Of a stretch of DNA of 64,000 bases, positions 55,211 to 62,057 are shown one piece after another. The notes beneath the pieces were generated by a model. That model did no database searches, was not told where the DNA came from, and saw only the letters and a list, made by a program, of their open reading frames with translations. The translations under genes and the position numbers were made by a program. This stretch comes from Burkholderiales bacterium (GTDB taxonomy: Bacteria; Pseudomonadota; Gammaproteobacteria; Burkholderiales; Burkholderiaceae_C): NCBI GenBank assembly GCA_028868995.1, contig JAGWTH010000001.1:163279-227278 (forward strand), written 5' to 3'. Positions within the stretch are counted from its first letter, which is position 1. Every line of letters starts with the position of its first letter.

Positions 55211-55453
55211 TTAGCTCTTGGGGGCGCACTTGGCGCCGCATTTCGGAGCGCATTTCGGGGCGCACTTCGAAGCGGACTTGGCCGCGCACTTCTTCGCGCC
55301 GCACTTGGCGGCAGCTTTCTTGGGCGCGCACTTGGTCATACCCGCTTTGGGGGCGCACTTGGCGCCTTCCTTCATTTCCTCTGCGGCGGCCGGCAGGGCC
55401 AGCGTGGCGGCGGTGAGGGCCGCCAGGGAGGCCATTTTCAGGCTTGTCTTCAT
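55211..55453 (-). CDS. Small exported Lys-Cys repeat peptide
   Basis: An 80-residue protein with a signal peptide (MASLAALTAATLALPAAA) and a mature part of about 55 residues. All eight Cys follow a Lys, in repeats of the type K-C-[AG]-[PA]-K (for example KCAPKCAPKCGAKC). This composition recalls the bufferin/HvfA-like secreted metal-binding peptides, but no DUF692 (MNIO) maturase lies nearby. Chelation of a soft metal or of oxidants is plausible and unproven. ATG 55453 is preferred to 55459 because AAGGA is six bases upstream of it. It shares a promoter type with the sigma-factor operon. Confidence 0.78.
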   Translation of the reverse strand: MKTSLKMASLAALTAATLALPAAAEEMKEGAKCAPKAGMTKCAPKKAAAKCGAKKCAAKSASKCAPKCAPKCGAKCAPKS

Positions 55454-55479
55454 GTTCATTCCTTGGGTTGATGGGTCAG

Positions 55480-55528
55480 CGAGGACGATCCTCGGCAGCT
55501 AAGAGGCGGCGAACAGGCAATCGGATTC
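55480..55528 (-). promoter_or_regulatory. Sigma-regulon promoter of the Lys-Cys peptide operon
   Basis: On the minus strand GAATCC (55528-55523), 17 bp and CTCTTA (55505-55500) match the promoters at 55640 and 60466. Just downstream is CGAGGA-N3-TCCTCG (55494-55480), also present after the 60466 promoter. The -35/-10 pair does not look like sigma-70. Confidence 0.68.
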
Positions 55529-55639
55529 GCGGAGGCAGAAAAATATTTCAGGCTGCACCTGAAAAGGGGGTGGCACCGTGCAGACAAGCTCAGCGCCCCA
55601 GGCTGACTCCTGAAGTCAGAAAAAAATTTCGCGCAGCGC

Positions 55640-55668
55640 GAATCGTTTTGGGTTCCTGGCGCCTCTTA
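55640..55668 (+). promoter_or_regulatory. Sigma-regulon promoter of the cytochrome operon
   Basis: GAATCG (55640-55645), a 17-bp spacer and CTCTTA (55663-55668) lie 25 bp before the cytochrome c start. It matches the promoters at 55528 (minus) and 60466 but lacks their downstream inverted repeat. It is divergent from the Lys-Cys peptide operon. Confidence 0.68.
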
Positions 55669-55692
55669 CCCGGGAATCATCAAGGAGCCCCC

Positions 55693-56118
55693 ATGGTCAA
55701 GCTTGCGCCTGCTGCCGTTTTCGCCGTGTTCACTGCCTTGGTCAGCGCCGCGGCGCACGCGGGCGCAGACCCCGGCGCACAGATCACGCGCCCGCCCGGC
55801 TACAAGCCCATGGCTGGCGACGTCGCACTGGGCGAGAAGCTTTTCAACGACACCAAGCTGTCGACGAACGGCATGAGTTGCGCGAGCTGCCACGCCAATC
55901 ATGGCGCGTTCCAGGCCAGCTTCGCCAAGCCCTACCCGCACACCGTCGCCATGGCGCGTGATCAGCTGGGCCGCAAGACCGTCTACCTCGATGAGATGGT
56001 GCAAGGCTGCATGGTCATGCCCATGGCCGCCAAGCCCCTTCCCTGGGATTCCAAGGAGCTGGCAGCCCTCACGACCTACACAGCCACGCTGCAAAAGACA
56101 TTCAAACCTGCCCGCTAA
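55693..56118 (+). CDS. Periplasmic cytochrome c
   Basis: A 141-residue exported c-type cytochrome. A signal peptide ending near SAAAHAG precedes a single heme site CASCH, with GEKLFNDTKLSTNGM before it, as in class I cytochromes; a Met in CMVMPM may be the sixth ligand. It probably transfers electrons in the periplasm. The ATG at 55693 follows AAGGAG. Thioredoxin and CcdA-like genes follow with 18-bp and 0-bp spacing. These three may serve heme-protein or thiol redox chemistry under the same sigma-factor promoter. Confidence 0.9.
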   Translation: MVKLAPAAVFAVFTALVSAAAHAGADPGAQITRPPGYKPMAGDVALGEKLFNDTKLSTNGMSCASCHANHGAFQASFAKPYPHTVAMARDQLGRKTVYLDEMVQGCMVMPMAAKPLPWDSKELAALTTYTATLQKTFKPAR

Positions 56119-56136
56119 CCTACCCAGGAAATTCCC

Positions 56137-56523
56137 ATGAAGCTCGCCAAAGCCGCCGCCCTGCTCACACTGTCCACCATCGCCTCGATCGCAGGGGCGG
56201 GGCAAATCAAGCCCTACAGCCAAAGCGAATTCGACCGGCTCACCCATGACGGCAAGCCCGTCGTGGTCGACGTCAGTGCCACCTGGTGCCCCACCTGCAA
56301 GGCGCAGAAGCCCATCGTGGAGAGCCTCATGAAACAGGCCGCCTACAAGGACGTGACGGTGCTCTCGGTTGACTTCGACTCGGCCAAGCCCACGCTGCGC
56401 AGGTTCAAGGTGGCCATGCAGAGCACGCTGGTCGCCTTCAAGGGCGCGAAGGAAGTGGGCCGCTCGACCGGCGACACCACCCCGGAAGGCCTCGAAGCGC
56501 TGATCAAGAAGACGGTCCAGTGA
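56137..56523 (+). CDS. Periplasmic thioredoxin-family protein
   Basis: A 128-residue protein with a signal peptide (LAKAAALLTLSTIASIAGAG) and a thioredoxin fold. The active site is WCPTC, near residue 50, followed by a beta-strand with VLSVDFDS. It probably reduces disulphides in the periplasm and takes electrons from the CcdA-like membrane protein encoded next. The gene end (GTGA) overlaps a possible GTG start of that gene. Confidence 0.9.
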   Translation: MKLAKAAALLTLSTIASIAGAGQIKPYSQSEFDRLTHDGKPVVVDVSATWCPTCKAQKPIVESLMKQAAYKDVTVLSVDFDSAKPTLRRFKVAMQSTLVAFKGAKEVGRSTGDTTPEGLEALIKKTVQ

Positions 56524-57251
56524 TGGAGTTTGGCCTCGGCTCCTACGGTTTCGGCTTCCTTGCGGGGGTTCTCTCAACGCTCTCGCCTTGCGTCTTGCCC
56601 ATCATCCCCATCCTGCTGGGAACGGCGACCAACGCGCACCCGCGCGCGCCGCTGGCGCTGGCGGGCGGGCTGGCCCTGTCCTATGCCGTCATCGGATCGA
56701 GCCTAGCGTGGGCGGGCTCTGCTCTCAACATCGACACGGGCATCTTCCGCGGCGTGGGCGCGGTGATCCTCGGACTGCTGGGCCTCGTGCTGATTTCAGG
56801 CGCCCTACAGCAGCGCTTTGCCATGGCCACCGCCGGCATCGGCGACGCCGGGCACAACTTCATCTCCCGAATGAACCTCGACGGGCTCAAGGGCCAATTC
56901 GCCATCGGCCTCGCACTTGGGGTGGTGTGGAGCCCATGCGTCGGGCCGACACTGGGCGCTGCCGTGGTGCTTGCAAGCCAGGGCTCACATCTGCCCCAGG
57001 TGGCGCTGCTGATGGGTGTGTTTGGCCTGGGCGCCGCCCTGCCCGTCGTGGCGCTGGCCTACGTCGGGCGCGGGGCCATGGCGCGCGCCCGCGGAACGCT
57101 CATGAAGGCTGGCAGGGCGGGCAAGAGCGCGATGGGTGTCATCATGATTGCGCTGGCCGTGATGATCCTGTCTGGCGCGGACAAGCCCATGGAGACCTGG
57201 CTGGTAGATCATTCTCCAGCCTGGCTCACGCAACTGACGACTCGATATTGA
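56523..57251 (+). CDS. CcdA/DsbD-type transmembrane thiol-electron carrier
   Basis: A 242-residue membrane protein with about six helices. Two membrane-embedded Cys-Pro/Pro-Cys sites are visible: TLSPCVLPIIPILL in helix 1 and VWSPCVGPTLG in helix 4. They pass electrons from the cytosolic thioredoxin to the periplasm in DsbD and CcdA. It likely reduces the preceding periplasmic thioredoxin and helps keep the cytochrome c heme site or Cys peptides reduced. ATG 56523 is used; GTG at 56520 is an alternative. Confidence 0.92.
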   Translation: MEFGLGSYGFGFLAGVLSTLSPCVLPIIPILLGTATNAHPRAPLALAGGLALSYAVIGSSLAWAGSALNIDTGIFRGVGAVILGLLGLVLISGALQQRFAMATAGIGDAGHNFISRMNLDGLKGQFAIGLALGVVWSPCVGPTLGAAVVLASQGSHLPQVALLMGVFGLGAALPVVALAYVGRGAMARARGTLMKAGRAGKSAMGVIMIALAVMILSGADKPMETWLVDHSPAWLTQLTTRY

Positions 57252-57272
57252 TCTTAGTTCTGAAGGACTTTC

Positions 57273-57998
57273 ATGGCAATCAAAGCATTGACTTTTGACA
57301 CAGGAGGAACCGTCCTGGATTGGCATTCGGGCATACGCGACGCGCTGGCTGCGACGGGCCGCGCGCATGGCGTCGAACGGGACTGGGGCGCGCTGGCCAA
57401 CCAGCATCGGCGTCTCACGATGAAAGGCATCGTTGGCCAGGTCCAGCCTGCCTTCAACATGGACGATGTTCATGTCCGCGCGCTGGATGAGCTGCTCGAG
57501 GCTCAGGGGCTGGTCATGTTCTCGCCAGGCGAGCGGCGCCAGATCGCGACCGCCTGGCACCGGGTTTCGACCTGGCCTGATTTCGCCGCGCCCTTGAGCG
57601 AAATTCGCGCCATTCTTCCCGCCATCTCCTTCACCATGCTCCCGCTTTCCCTGGTGATGGATGTCTCGCGACTCAACGGAATTACATGGGACGCCGTCAT
57701 CTCCTGCGAAGCCATCGGCTACTACAAACCCGACCCCAGGGCTTACCAGCAGGCAGCCAAGTGGCTCGCCTTGGATCCTTCCGAGATCCTGATGGTGGCT
57801 TGCCACAACTTCGACCTCAACGCCGCCAGGGCCTGCGGCTTCAAGACCGCCTTTGTCCGTAGGCCCCGGGAGTGGGGTTGCGAGCCGCCGCCGGACCCGA
57901 CGCCGAATCCCGCGTGCGACCACGTCTTCGACACGTTCGACGAACTCGCCCTCGCTGTTAGGGACTTGGCTCCTGCGGCGGGCGCCAAGTCTTCTTGA
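57273..57998 (+). CDS. HAD-superfamily hydrolase, haloacid dehalogenase type II-like
   Basis: A 241-residue HAD protein: nucleophile motif LTFDTGGTVLDWH, motif 3 KPDPRAYQQA, and ACHNFDLNAARACGF in the fourth motif region. The insertion pattern after the first motif resembles type II 2-haloacid dehalogenases, but a phosphatase activity is equally possible. No dehalogenation genes are nearby. It follows the CcdA-like gene by 21 bp. Confidence 0.85.
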   Translation: MAIKALTFDTGGTVLDWHSGIRDALAATGRAHGVERDWGALANQHRRLTMKGIVGQVQPAFNMDDVHVRALDELLEAQGLVMFSPGERRQIATAWHRVSTWPDFAAPLSEIRAILPAISFTMLPLSLVMDVSRLNGITWDAVISCEAIGYYKPDPRAYQQAAKWLALDPSEILMVACHNFDLNAARACGFKTAFVRRPREWGCEPPPDPTPNPACDHVFDTFDELALAVRDLAPAAGAKSS

Positions 57999-58054
57999 CA
58001 AGTGCTCGCATCGCCAGTCTGCTGAATCCGAAACCACCATCCAAAGGAAGAACC

Positions 58055-58576
58055 ATGAAATCCGCGTTCCCCCGCTCCTCCACCGTTTTCGGTGCCGCTT
58101 TTGGAGTGGCGACCCTGCTGTTCGGCTCCGCGGCGATGGCCGACCCTGTAAGCGTAAAGGCCACCATGGTCCCCAAGGAACAGATCAAGCTCGACTTCAA
58201 GGATGGCTCGGGGCACTTCGTCCTGATGGTCCGCCGCGAAGGAATGGCCGCCGGCGCCGGACTGCTGGACGGCGCCCAGATCGTCGAATACGGCCGCCAC
58301 GACATCGTCCCGGGCGTTGCCGGCGACCCCAGCGGCTACCTGGTGGCCACCAAGGGCGAAGGCAACATCGCCTACATCAAGTGGACCGTGCGGGCCGTGT
58401 TCATGCCTGGCAAAGACGGCAAGCCCGAGATCCACGACAACGGCTTCTGGGAAGTCGTCTCGGGCACGGGCTCGTTCAAGGGCCTCAAGGGCGCCGGCAC
58501 CCTCCACATCAAGTCTGCAAACCCCACCGACCGCATCTTCATCCTGGATGGCGAAATGGCTGCCCAAGCAAACTGA
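58055..58576 (+). CDS. Hypothetical periplasmic protein
   Basis: A 173-residue protein with a signal peptide (FGVATLLFGSAAMADP). The mature part has few Cys, several Lys and Gly, and a repeated strand-like pattern (GHFVLMVRREGMAAGAG; GTLHIKSANPTDRIFIL) suggestive of a beta-sandwich. I recognise no family. AAGGAAG precedes the ATG. It lies 56 bp after the HAD gene and 44 bp before nrtS-like, so it may belong to either operon. Confidence 0.75.
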   Translation: MKSAFPRSSTVFGAAFGVATLLFGSAAMADPVSVKATMVPKEQIKLDFKDGSGHFVLMVRREGMAAGAGLLDGAQIVEYGRHDIVPGVAGDPSGYLVATKGEGNIAYIKWTVRAVFMPGKDGKPEIHDNGFWEVVSGTGSFKGLKGAGTLHIKSANPTDRIFILDGEMAAQAN

Positions 58577-58620
58577 GCGCTCGACGGCGTGGGGGAACAC
58601 CTCCGAGCCGTCTCAAAGCC

Positions 58621-58854
58621 ATGAACGATCTGCTGCGCGCCGCGCTCAGCAAGAAGATAGCAAGGAGCGCTCTTCGCATCTCGCTCGTGGTAGGCACAGT
58701 CCTGAACCTTGCGAACCAGGGCGGCGCGATCTTTGGCAGCGGCGAGTTCTCTTGGCTGCACGGCTTCCTGAACTACCTGGTTCCCTATTGCGTCGCCGGC
58801 TACAGCGCGGCAAGGCATGAAGTTGCCAGCCGCCACGGGGAGCCGCGACCATGA
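58621..58854 (+). CDS. nrtS: NrtS-like nitrate/nitrite transporter
   Basis: A 77-residue membrane protein with two hydrophobic helices. The segment SLVVGTVLNLANQGGAIF and LNYLVPYCVAGYSAA match NrtS, known from marine cyanobacteria as a small nitrate/nitrite transporter working with a partner. Here it stands with an AraC regulator whose ATG overlaps its stop (ATGA). A nitrate role in this organism is an inference from the family only. Confidence 0.8.
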   Translation: MNDLLRAALSKKIARSALRISLVVGTVLNLANQGGAIFGSGEFSWLHGFLNYLVPYCVAGYSAARHEVASRHGEPRP

Positions 58855-59684
58855 GCGACCCACTGGATAGGCTCCTTTCGCAGTTTTCGCTTCGCGCAGG
58901 CGTCTTCTACACCGGCAACATTTGCGGCCTGCACGACTTCGAGCGCGACGAGCAGCGAGGTCACCTGCATGTGATCCTGCGCGGCCCGGTGGCGCTTGTG
59001 AACGCTGGCAAGCCGGATTTCCTGGTCGAGAAGCCTTCGCTCATTTACCTGCCGCGGCCCGAGCACCATCGCCTGACTGCCAGCGAGCGTGAGGGAGCGG
59101 ACGTGGTCTGCGCCACGATCCTCACTGGCGCGGGGGGGCGCAACCCCATCTCCGACGCGCTTCCAGACACGGTGCTCATTGAGTTGGACGAATGCCCTGG
59201 TCTTGGCCCCATCCTCGACCTGATGTTTGCCGAAGCCTTCGACGCGCGCAGCGGGCGCCAAGCCGTGCTCGATCGGCTCTGCGAGGTGCTGATGGTTCGG
59301 ATGCTGCGCCACGCCCAGGAGCGCGGCCAGGTGTCAGGCGGAGCCCTCGCCGGCCTGGCGGATGCCAAACTGTCCAAGGCCCTGGACGCCATCCACGAAG
59401 ACCCTGCGCGCCCGTGGGACCTCGCGGCTCTTGCTAAGTGCGCCGGTATGTCGCGCGCCAGGTTCGCCGAGCATTTCCGCGCCATCACGGGCGGCACGGC
59501 GGCCGACTACCTTGTCTCGTGGCGGCTCATGCTCGCGCAGCGCCTGCTCGCCAAAGGTGTCCCCGCGAAGGCTGCGGCCTTGAATGTCGGCTACGGCAGT
59601 TCCAGCGCGCTACACCGGGCGTTCCTTCGCAAGTTCGGTAAATCGCCCTCAGATTGGCTGAAAGACCGATCGCTCGAGAGCTGA
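58851..59684 (+). CDS. AraC family transcriptional regulator
   Basis: A 277-residue regulator. The N-terminal cupin_6-type sensor covers about residues 5-165 (VFYTGNICGLHDFERD). Two helix-turn-helix motifs occupy the C-terminus: WDLAALAKCAGMSRARFAEHF and RVPAKAAALNVGYGSSSALH-like sequence (KAAALNVGYGSSSALHRAF). Members of this subfamily often control genes next to them and respond to redox-active small molecules. It probably regulates itself with nrtS, or the AhpD-like gene downstream. Confidence 0.9.
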   Translation: MSDPLDRLLSQFSLRAGVFYTGNICGLHDFERDEQRGHLHVILRGPVALVNAGKPDFLVEKPSLIYLPRPEHHRLTASEREGADVVCATILTGAGGRNPISDALPDTVLIELDECPGLGPILDLMFAEAFDARSGRQAVLDRLCEVLMVRMLRHAQERGQVSGGALAGLADAKLSKALDAIHEDPARPWDLAALAKCAGMSRARFAEHFRAITGGTAADYLVSWRLMLAQRLLAKGVPAKAAALNVGYGSSSALHRAFLRKFGKSPSDWLKDRSLES

Positions 59685-59839
59685 CTGCCCCTCCTGCGGC
59701 CCACGGGCCATCGCCGGGAACGGGCGGGCACCCAATTGAGACGCTCAGTCAACTTCGTTGACCTTCAGGATCCTACGATGGGATCGAGTCCATCGCGGAT
59801 CGTATGCGATGGCCCCTTAACCATCCGAAGGAGAATCCT

Positions 59840-60400
59840 GTGGCCTATCTCAAGACCTTGTCCGCCGTCGACCATGCCAGCGCGCAAGGCACGCAAAAGG
59901 AAATGCTCGACACCGCCCTCAAACAGGTCGGCTTCATCCCGAACATGTATGCGAACATGGTCAACGCGCCAGCCGTCCTCGGAATCTACCTGAGCGGCTA
60001 CGCCAAGTTCCGGGGCGAGTCGGGTTTCACGCCTGCCGAACAGGAAGCTGTGTTCCTGGCTGTGAGCATGGCCAACGGCTGCACCTACTGCGCGGCGGCG
60101 CACAGCATGATCGCCGACAAGGTGTCTGGCGTCCCAGGGCCGGTTCTGGAGGCAATCCGACAAGGCCGGCCGCTGCCCGACGCAAAGCTCGCCGCCCTCT
60201 TCGAGTTGACGCAAGACCTGGTCCGCAACAACGGCAAGCCGACGCCGGCCAAGCTCGATGCTTACCTGCAGGCGGGCTACTCCGAGCAGAGCATCCTCTA
60301 CATCGTCCTCGCCATCGCGGTGAAAGTCCTGAGCAACTACTCCAACCACGCCTTTGGCACGCAAGTCGACGAGCGCTTCGCCGCGTATAAGCTTGCCTGA
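59840..60400 (+). CDS. Carboxymuconolactone decarboxylase/AhpD family protein
   Basis: A 186-residue helical protein of the CMD/AhpD family. The redox pair appears as NGCTYCAAAHS (CxxC with a downstream His), which in AhpD gives peroxidase-linked disulphide reductase activity. The GTG at 59840 is chosen: AAGGAG lies eight bases upstream and the product then begins VAYLKTLSAVDHASAQGTQ as in related proteins. It fits the redox theme of this block, perhaps peroxide detoxification. Confidence 0.88.
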   Translation: MAYLKTLSAVDHASAQGTQKEMLDTALKQVGFIPNMYANMVNAPAVLGIYLSGYAKFRGESGFTPAEQEAVFLAVSMANGCTYCAAAHSMIADKVSGVPGPVLEAIRQGRPLPDAKLAALFELTQDLVRNNGKPTPAKLDAYLQAGYSEQSILYIVLAIAVKVLSNYSNHAFGTQVDERFAAYKLA

Positions 60401-60416
60401 ACGCAGTGTTTCGAAA

Positions 60417-60441
60417 CCCGCCCCTTGCGAATCGGGGCGGG
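60417..60441 (+). terminator. Hairpin after the AhpD-like gene
   Basis: CCCGCCCC and GGGGCGGG form a perfect 8-bp stem with a 9-base loop, 17 bp after the stop. There is no T-tract, so this may be a weak or Rho-assisted terminator. Confidence 0.5.
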
Positions 60442-60465
60442 CGGTGAAATAAATGGTCTAGCCGC

Positions 60466-60514
60466 GAACCGTTTTGACGCGTCGCCTCCTCTTAGCTGGC
60501 GAGGACGGTCCTCG
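60466..60514 (+). promoter_or_regulatory. Sigma-regulon promoter of the sigma-factor operon
   Basis: GAACCG (60466-60471), 17 bp and CTCTTA (60489-60494) match the promoters at 55528 and 55640. The inverted repeat CGAGGA-CGG-TCCTCG (60500-60514) follows, as in the peptide operon. Since a sigma-factor gene lies in this transcript, the element may be its own target. Confidence 0.7.
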
Positions 60515-60538
60515 ATCAAACTATCCAAGGAGTTCGCT

Positions 60539-60745
60539 ATGTTCTACGTCAAAAACGTCCCCTCGTGGGAGCGCATTCTTCGCCTCGTCATGGGCGCGAT
60601 GGCCCTGGGCTTCGCGGCCATGAGCTGGGGCTCCCCCTGGGCCATGGGCGCCGGCATCATGGGCGCGATGCTGGCCATGACCGGCCTGGTGGGCTTCTGC
60701 CCGATGTGCGCCATGGTCGGGCGCAAACTCGACAAGGGGGATTGA
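60539..60745 (+). CDS. DUF2892 small membrane protein
   Basis: A 68-residue protein with two hydrophobic helices and the DUF2892 pattern NVPSWERILRLVMGAMAL, then GLVGFCPMCAMVG; the family is related to the membrane part of the rhodanese protein YgaP. The C-x-x-C (CPMC) at the membrane face is a possible thiol or metal site. AAGGAG precedes the ATG at 60539. The sigma-factor gene follows after two bases, so it could sense or regulate the sigma factor, which has no conventional anti-sigma gene nearby. Confidence 0.88.
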   Translation: MFYVKNVPSWERILRLVMGAMALGFAAMSWGSPWAMGAGIMGAMLAMTGLVGFCPMCAMVGRKLDKGD

Positions 60746-60747
60746 GC

Positions 60748-61314
60748 ATGGCGGCGGCGGACCATTCCAACCTCGTGCTGGCCGCCCAGACGGGCGACTC
60801 CGCGGCGATCGGCCAGTTGCTGGCGGTTTGCCAGGCCGACGCCAGGCGCTACGCCCACAGGCACTGCCACGCGAGCGACGTCGACGACGCCGTGCAGGAG
60901 TCGCTTCTGACGATTTCGCGCAGGGTCAAGGGCCTGAAAGCCGCCGCCGCCTTCTCATCCTGGCTGTTCATCGTCATCAAGCGCGAATGCCGCAAGCTTG
61001 AGCGGATGATGTTCAGGCACGAGCCACTCGACGAGGACATCGCCGAAGAGCGGCTCGCCTGCTGCTCGGACGCGGCCCTGCGGATCGACTTGGCCCACGC
61101 CCTTGAATCGCTTCCGGCCCATTACCTCGAAGTCATCCTGCTGCGCGACTTCGAGGAGCTCACCATCGCTGAGATCGCCGAGCGCTTGGACGAGAACGCT
61201 CCCGCGATCAAGAGCCGCCTGCACCGCGCGCGCGAGCTCGTACGCGAGTATTTGCTCGGTGGCGAGGCCGTCCCGGGCGCGGCCTCCAAAGCCAGCAAGG
61301 AGCCGCGGACATGA
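60748..61314 (+). CDS. Sigma-70 family RNA polymerase sigma factor (ECF-type)
   Basis: A 188-residue sigma factor with region 2 (DDAVQESLLTISRRV, then FSSWLFIVIKRECRKL) and region 4 (LPAHYLEVILLRDFEELTIAE, then SRLHRARELV), the minimal ECF layout. It likely drives its own operon and the units at 55528 and 55640, which share GAAYCS-N17-CTCTTA. No zinc-binding anti-sigma gene is adjacent. Its stop overlaps the thioredoxin-like gene (ATGA). Confidence 0.9.
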   Translation: MAAADHSNLVLAAQTGDSAAIGQLLAVCQADARRYAHRHCHASDVDDAVQESLLTISRRVKGLKAAAAFSSWLFIVIKRECRKLERMMFRHEPLDEDIAEERLACCSDAALRIDLAHALESLPAHYLEVILLRDFEELTIAEIAERLDENAPAIKSRLHRARELVREYLLGGEAVPGAASKASKEPRT

Positions 61315-61715
61315 CTTGGGCGCCCATCGCAATCTTCGCTGTCATCGCGCTCTTCGCCGCGACGCAAGGATTCATGTGGGTTCGAGCCAAGCGAAGCGTC
61401 GGGCAAGCCGCGCCGGACACTTCATCAGTCGACGGATCCGCCGCGGGAGACCCGAGGCGGGTGTATTGCTTCCATTCCGCCCACAGCGGCCCGTGTCGGG
61501 CGATCAAGCCTCTGGTTGAGAGGCTTCGGCAGACCCACCGCAACCTGATCCCCGTCGACATCGCAGAGCAGATCGAGCTGGCGCGGAAATTTCCAGTGGC
61601 GGGAACGCCAAGCTTCGTGCTCGTCGAGAACGGCTCGGTTCGAGAGGTGCTGCTCGGCGGCCAAAGCAAGCGCAAGCTTGTGGCCCCGCTCGAAGGCGAG
61701 ATCGGGACGCCCTGA
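61311..61715 (+). CDS. Membrane-anchored thioredoxin-like protein with monothiol SGPC site
   Basis: A 134-residue protein with an N-terminal membrane helix (IAIFAVIALFAATQGFMWV) and a thioredoxin fold on the far side. The usual CGPC is replaced by SGPC in HSAHSGPCRAIKPL, leaving a single Cys; cis-Pro is in AGTPSFVLV. Such a site cannot form the intramolecular disulphide, so it may bind or transfer a thiol adduct or metal instead of acting as a reductase. It overlaps the sigma-factor stop by four bases. Confidence 0.83.
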   Translation: MTWAPIAIFAVIALFAATQGFMWVRAKRSVGQAAPDTSSVDGSAAGDPRRVYCFHSAHSGPCRAIKPLVERLRQTHRNLIPVDIAEQIELARKFPVAGTPSFVLVENGSVREVLLGGQSKRKLVAPLEGEIGTP

Positions 61716-61716
61716 C

Positions 61717-61947
61717 GTGAACGCTGCCGTCCAAACCAAGTCAGTTTTGACCTGCCCAAGGTGCGGGCATCGGGCAGAACTTGAGATGCCGACCGACGCC
61801 TGCCAGTTCTTCCACGAATGCGAAGCGTGCCACGCCGTGCTTCGGCCACTCGCTGGCGACTGCTGTGTGTTCTGCAGCTACGGCACGGTCAAATGCCCCC
61901 CGATGCAGGGCAACGACCCAGCATCGGCCGGGGCTTGCTGCGGCTAA
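61717..61947 (+). CDS. GDCCVxC domain-containing protein
   Basis: A 76-residue Cys-rich protein with the diagnostic motif GDCCVFCSYGTVKCPPMQ; in relatives the first Cys of the pair is selenocysteine. A zinc-type CPRCGH pair and CEACH lie before it, and ACCG closes it. Ten Cys in 76 residues suit a redox or metal-binding role; function unknown. The GTG at 61717 is one base after the upstream stop. The frame shows an ordinary Cys codon (TGC), not UGA, at the Sec position. Confidence 0.88.
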   Translation: MNAAVQTKSVLTCPRCGHRAELEMPTDACQFFHECEACHAVLRPLAGDCCVFCSYGTVKCPPMQGNDPASAGACCG

Positions 61948-62057
61948 ATCGAAAAAGCCCGTAGGTCGGCGACGCTCGGCTTACATCCAAGAAAACCGCT
62001 GAGACTCCAAATCCGGGCTGGCTAGATTTACATTCGCACATTCGTTAGAACGTGCCC

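Noticed and set aside
54534..55358. A 274-codon form of the DUF6969 gene with an Arg-rich N-terminus
   Set aside because: The first 51 codons are an out-of-frame reading of the Lys-Cys peptide gene. The GTG at 55205 fits better.
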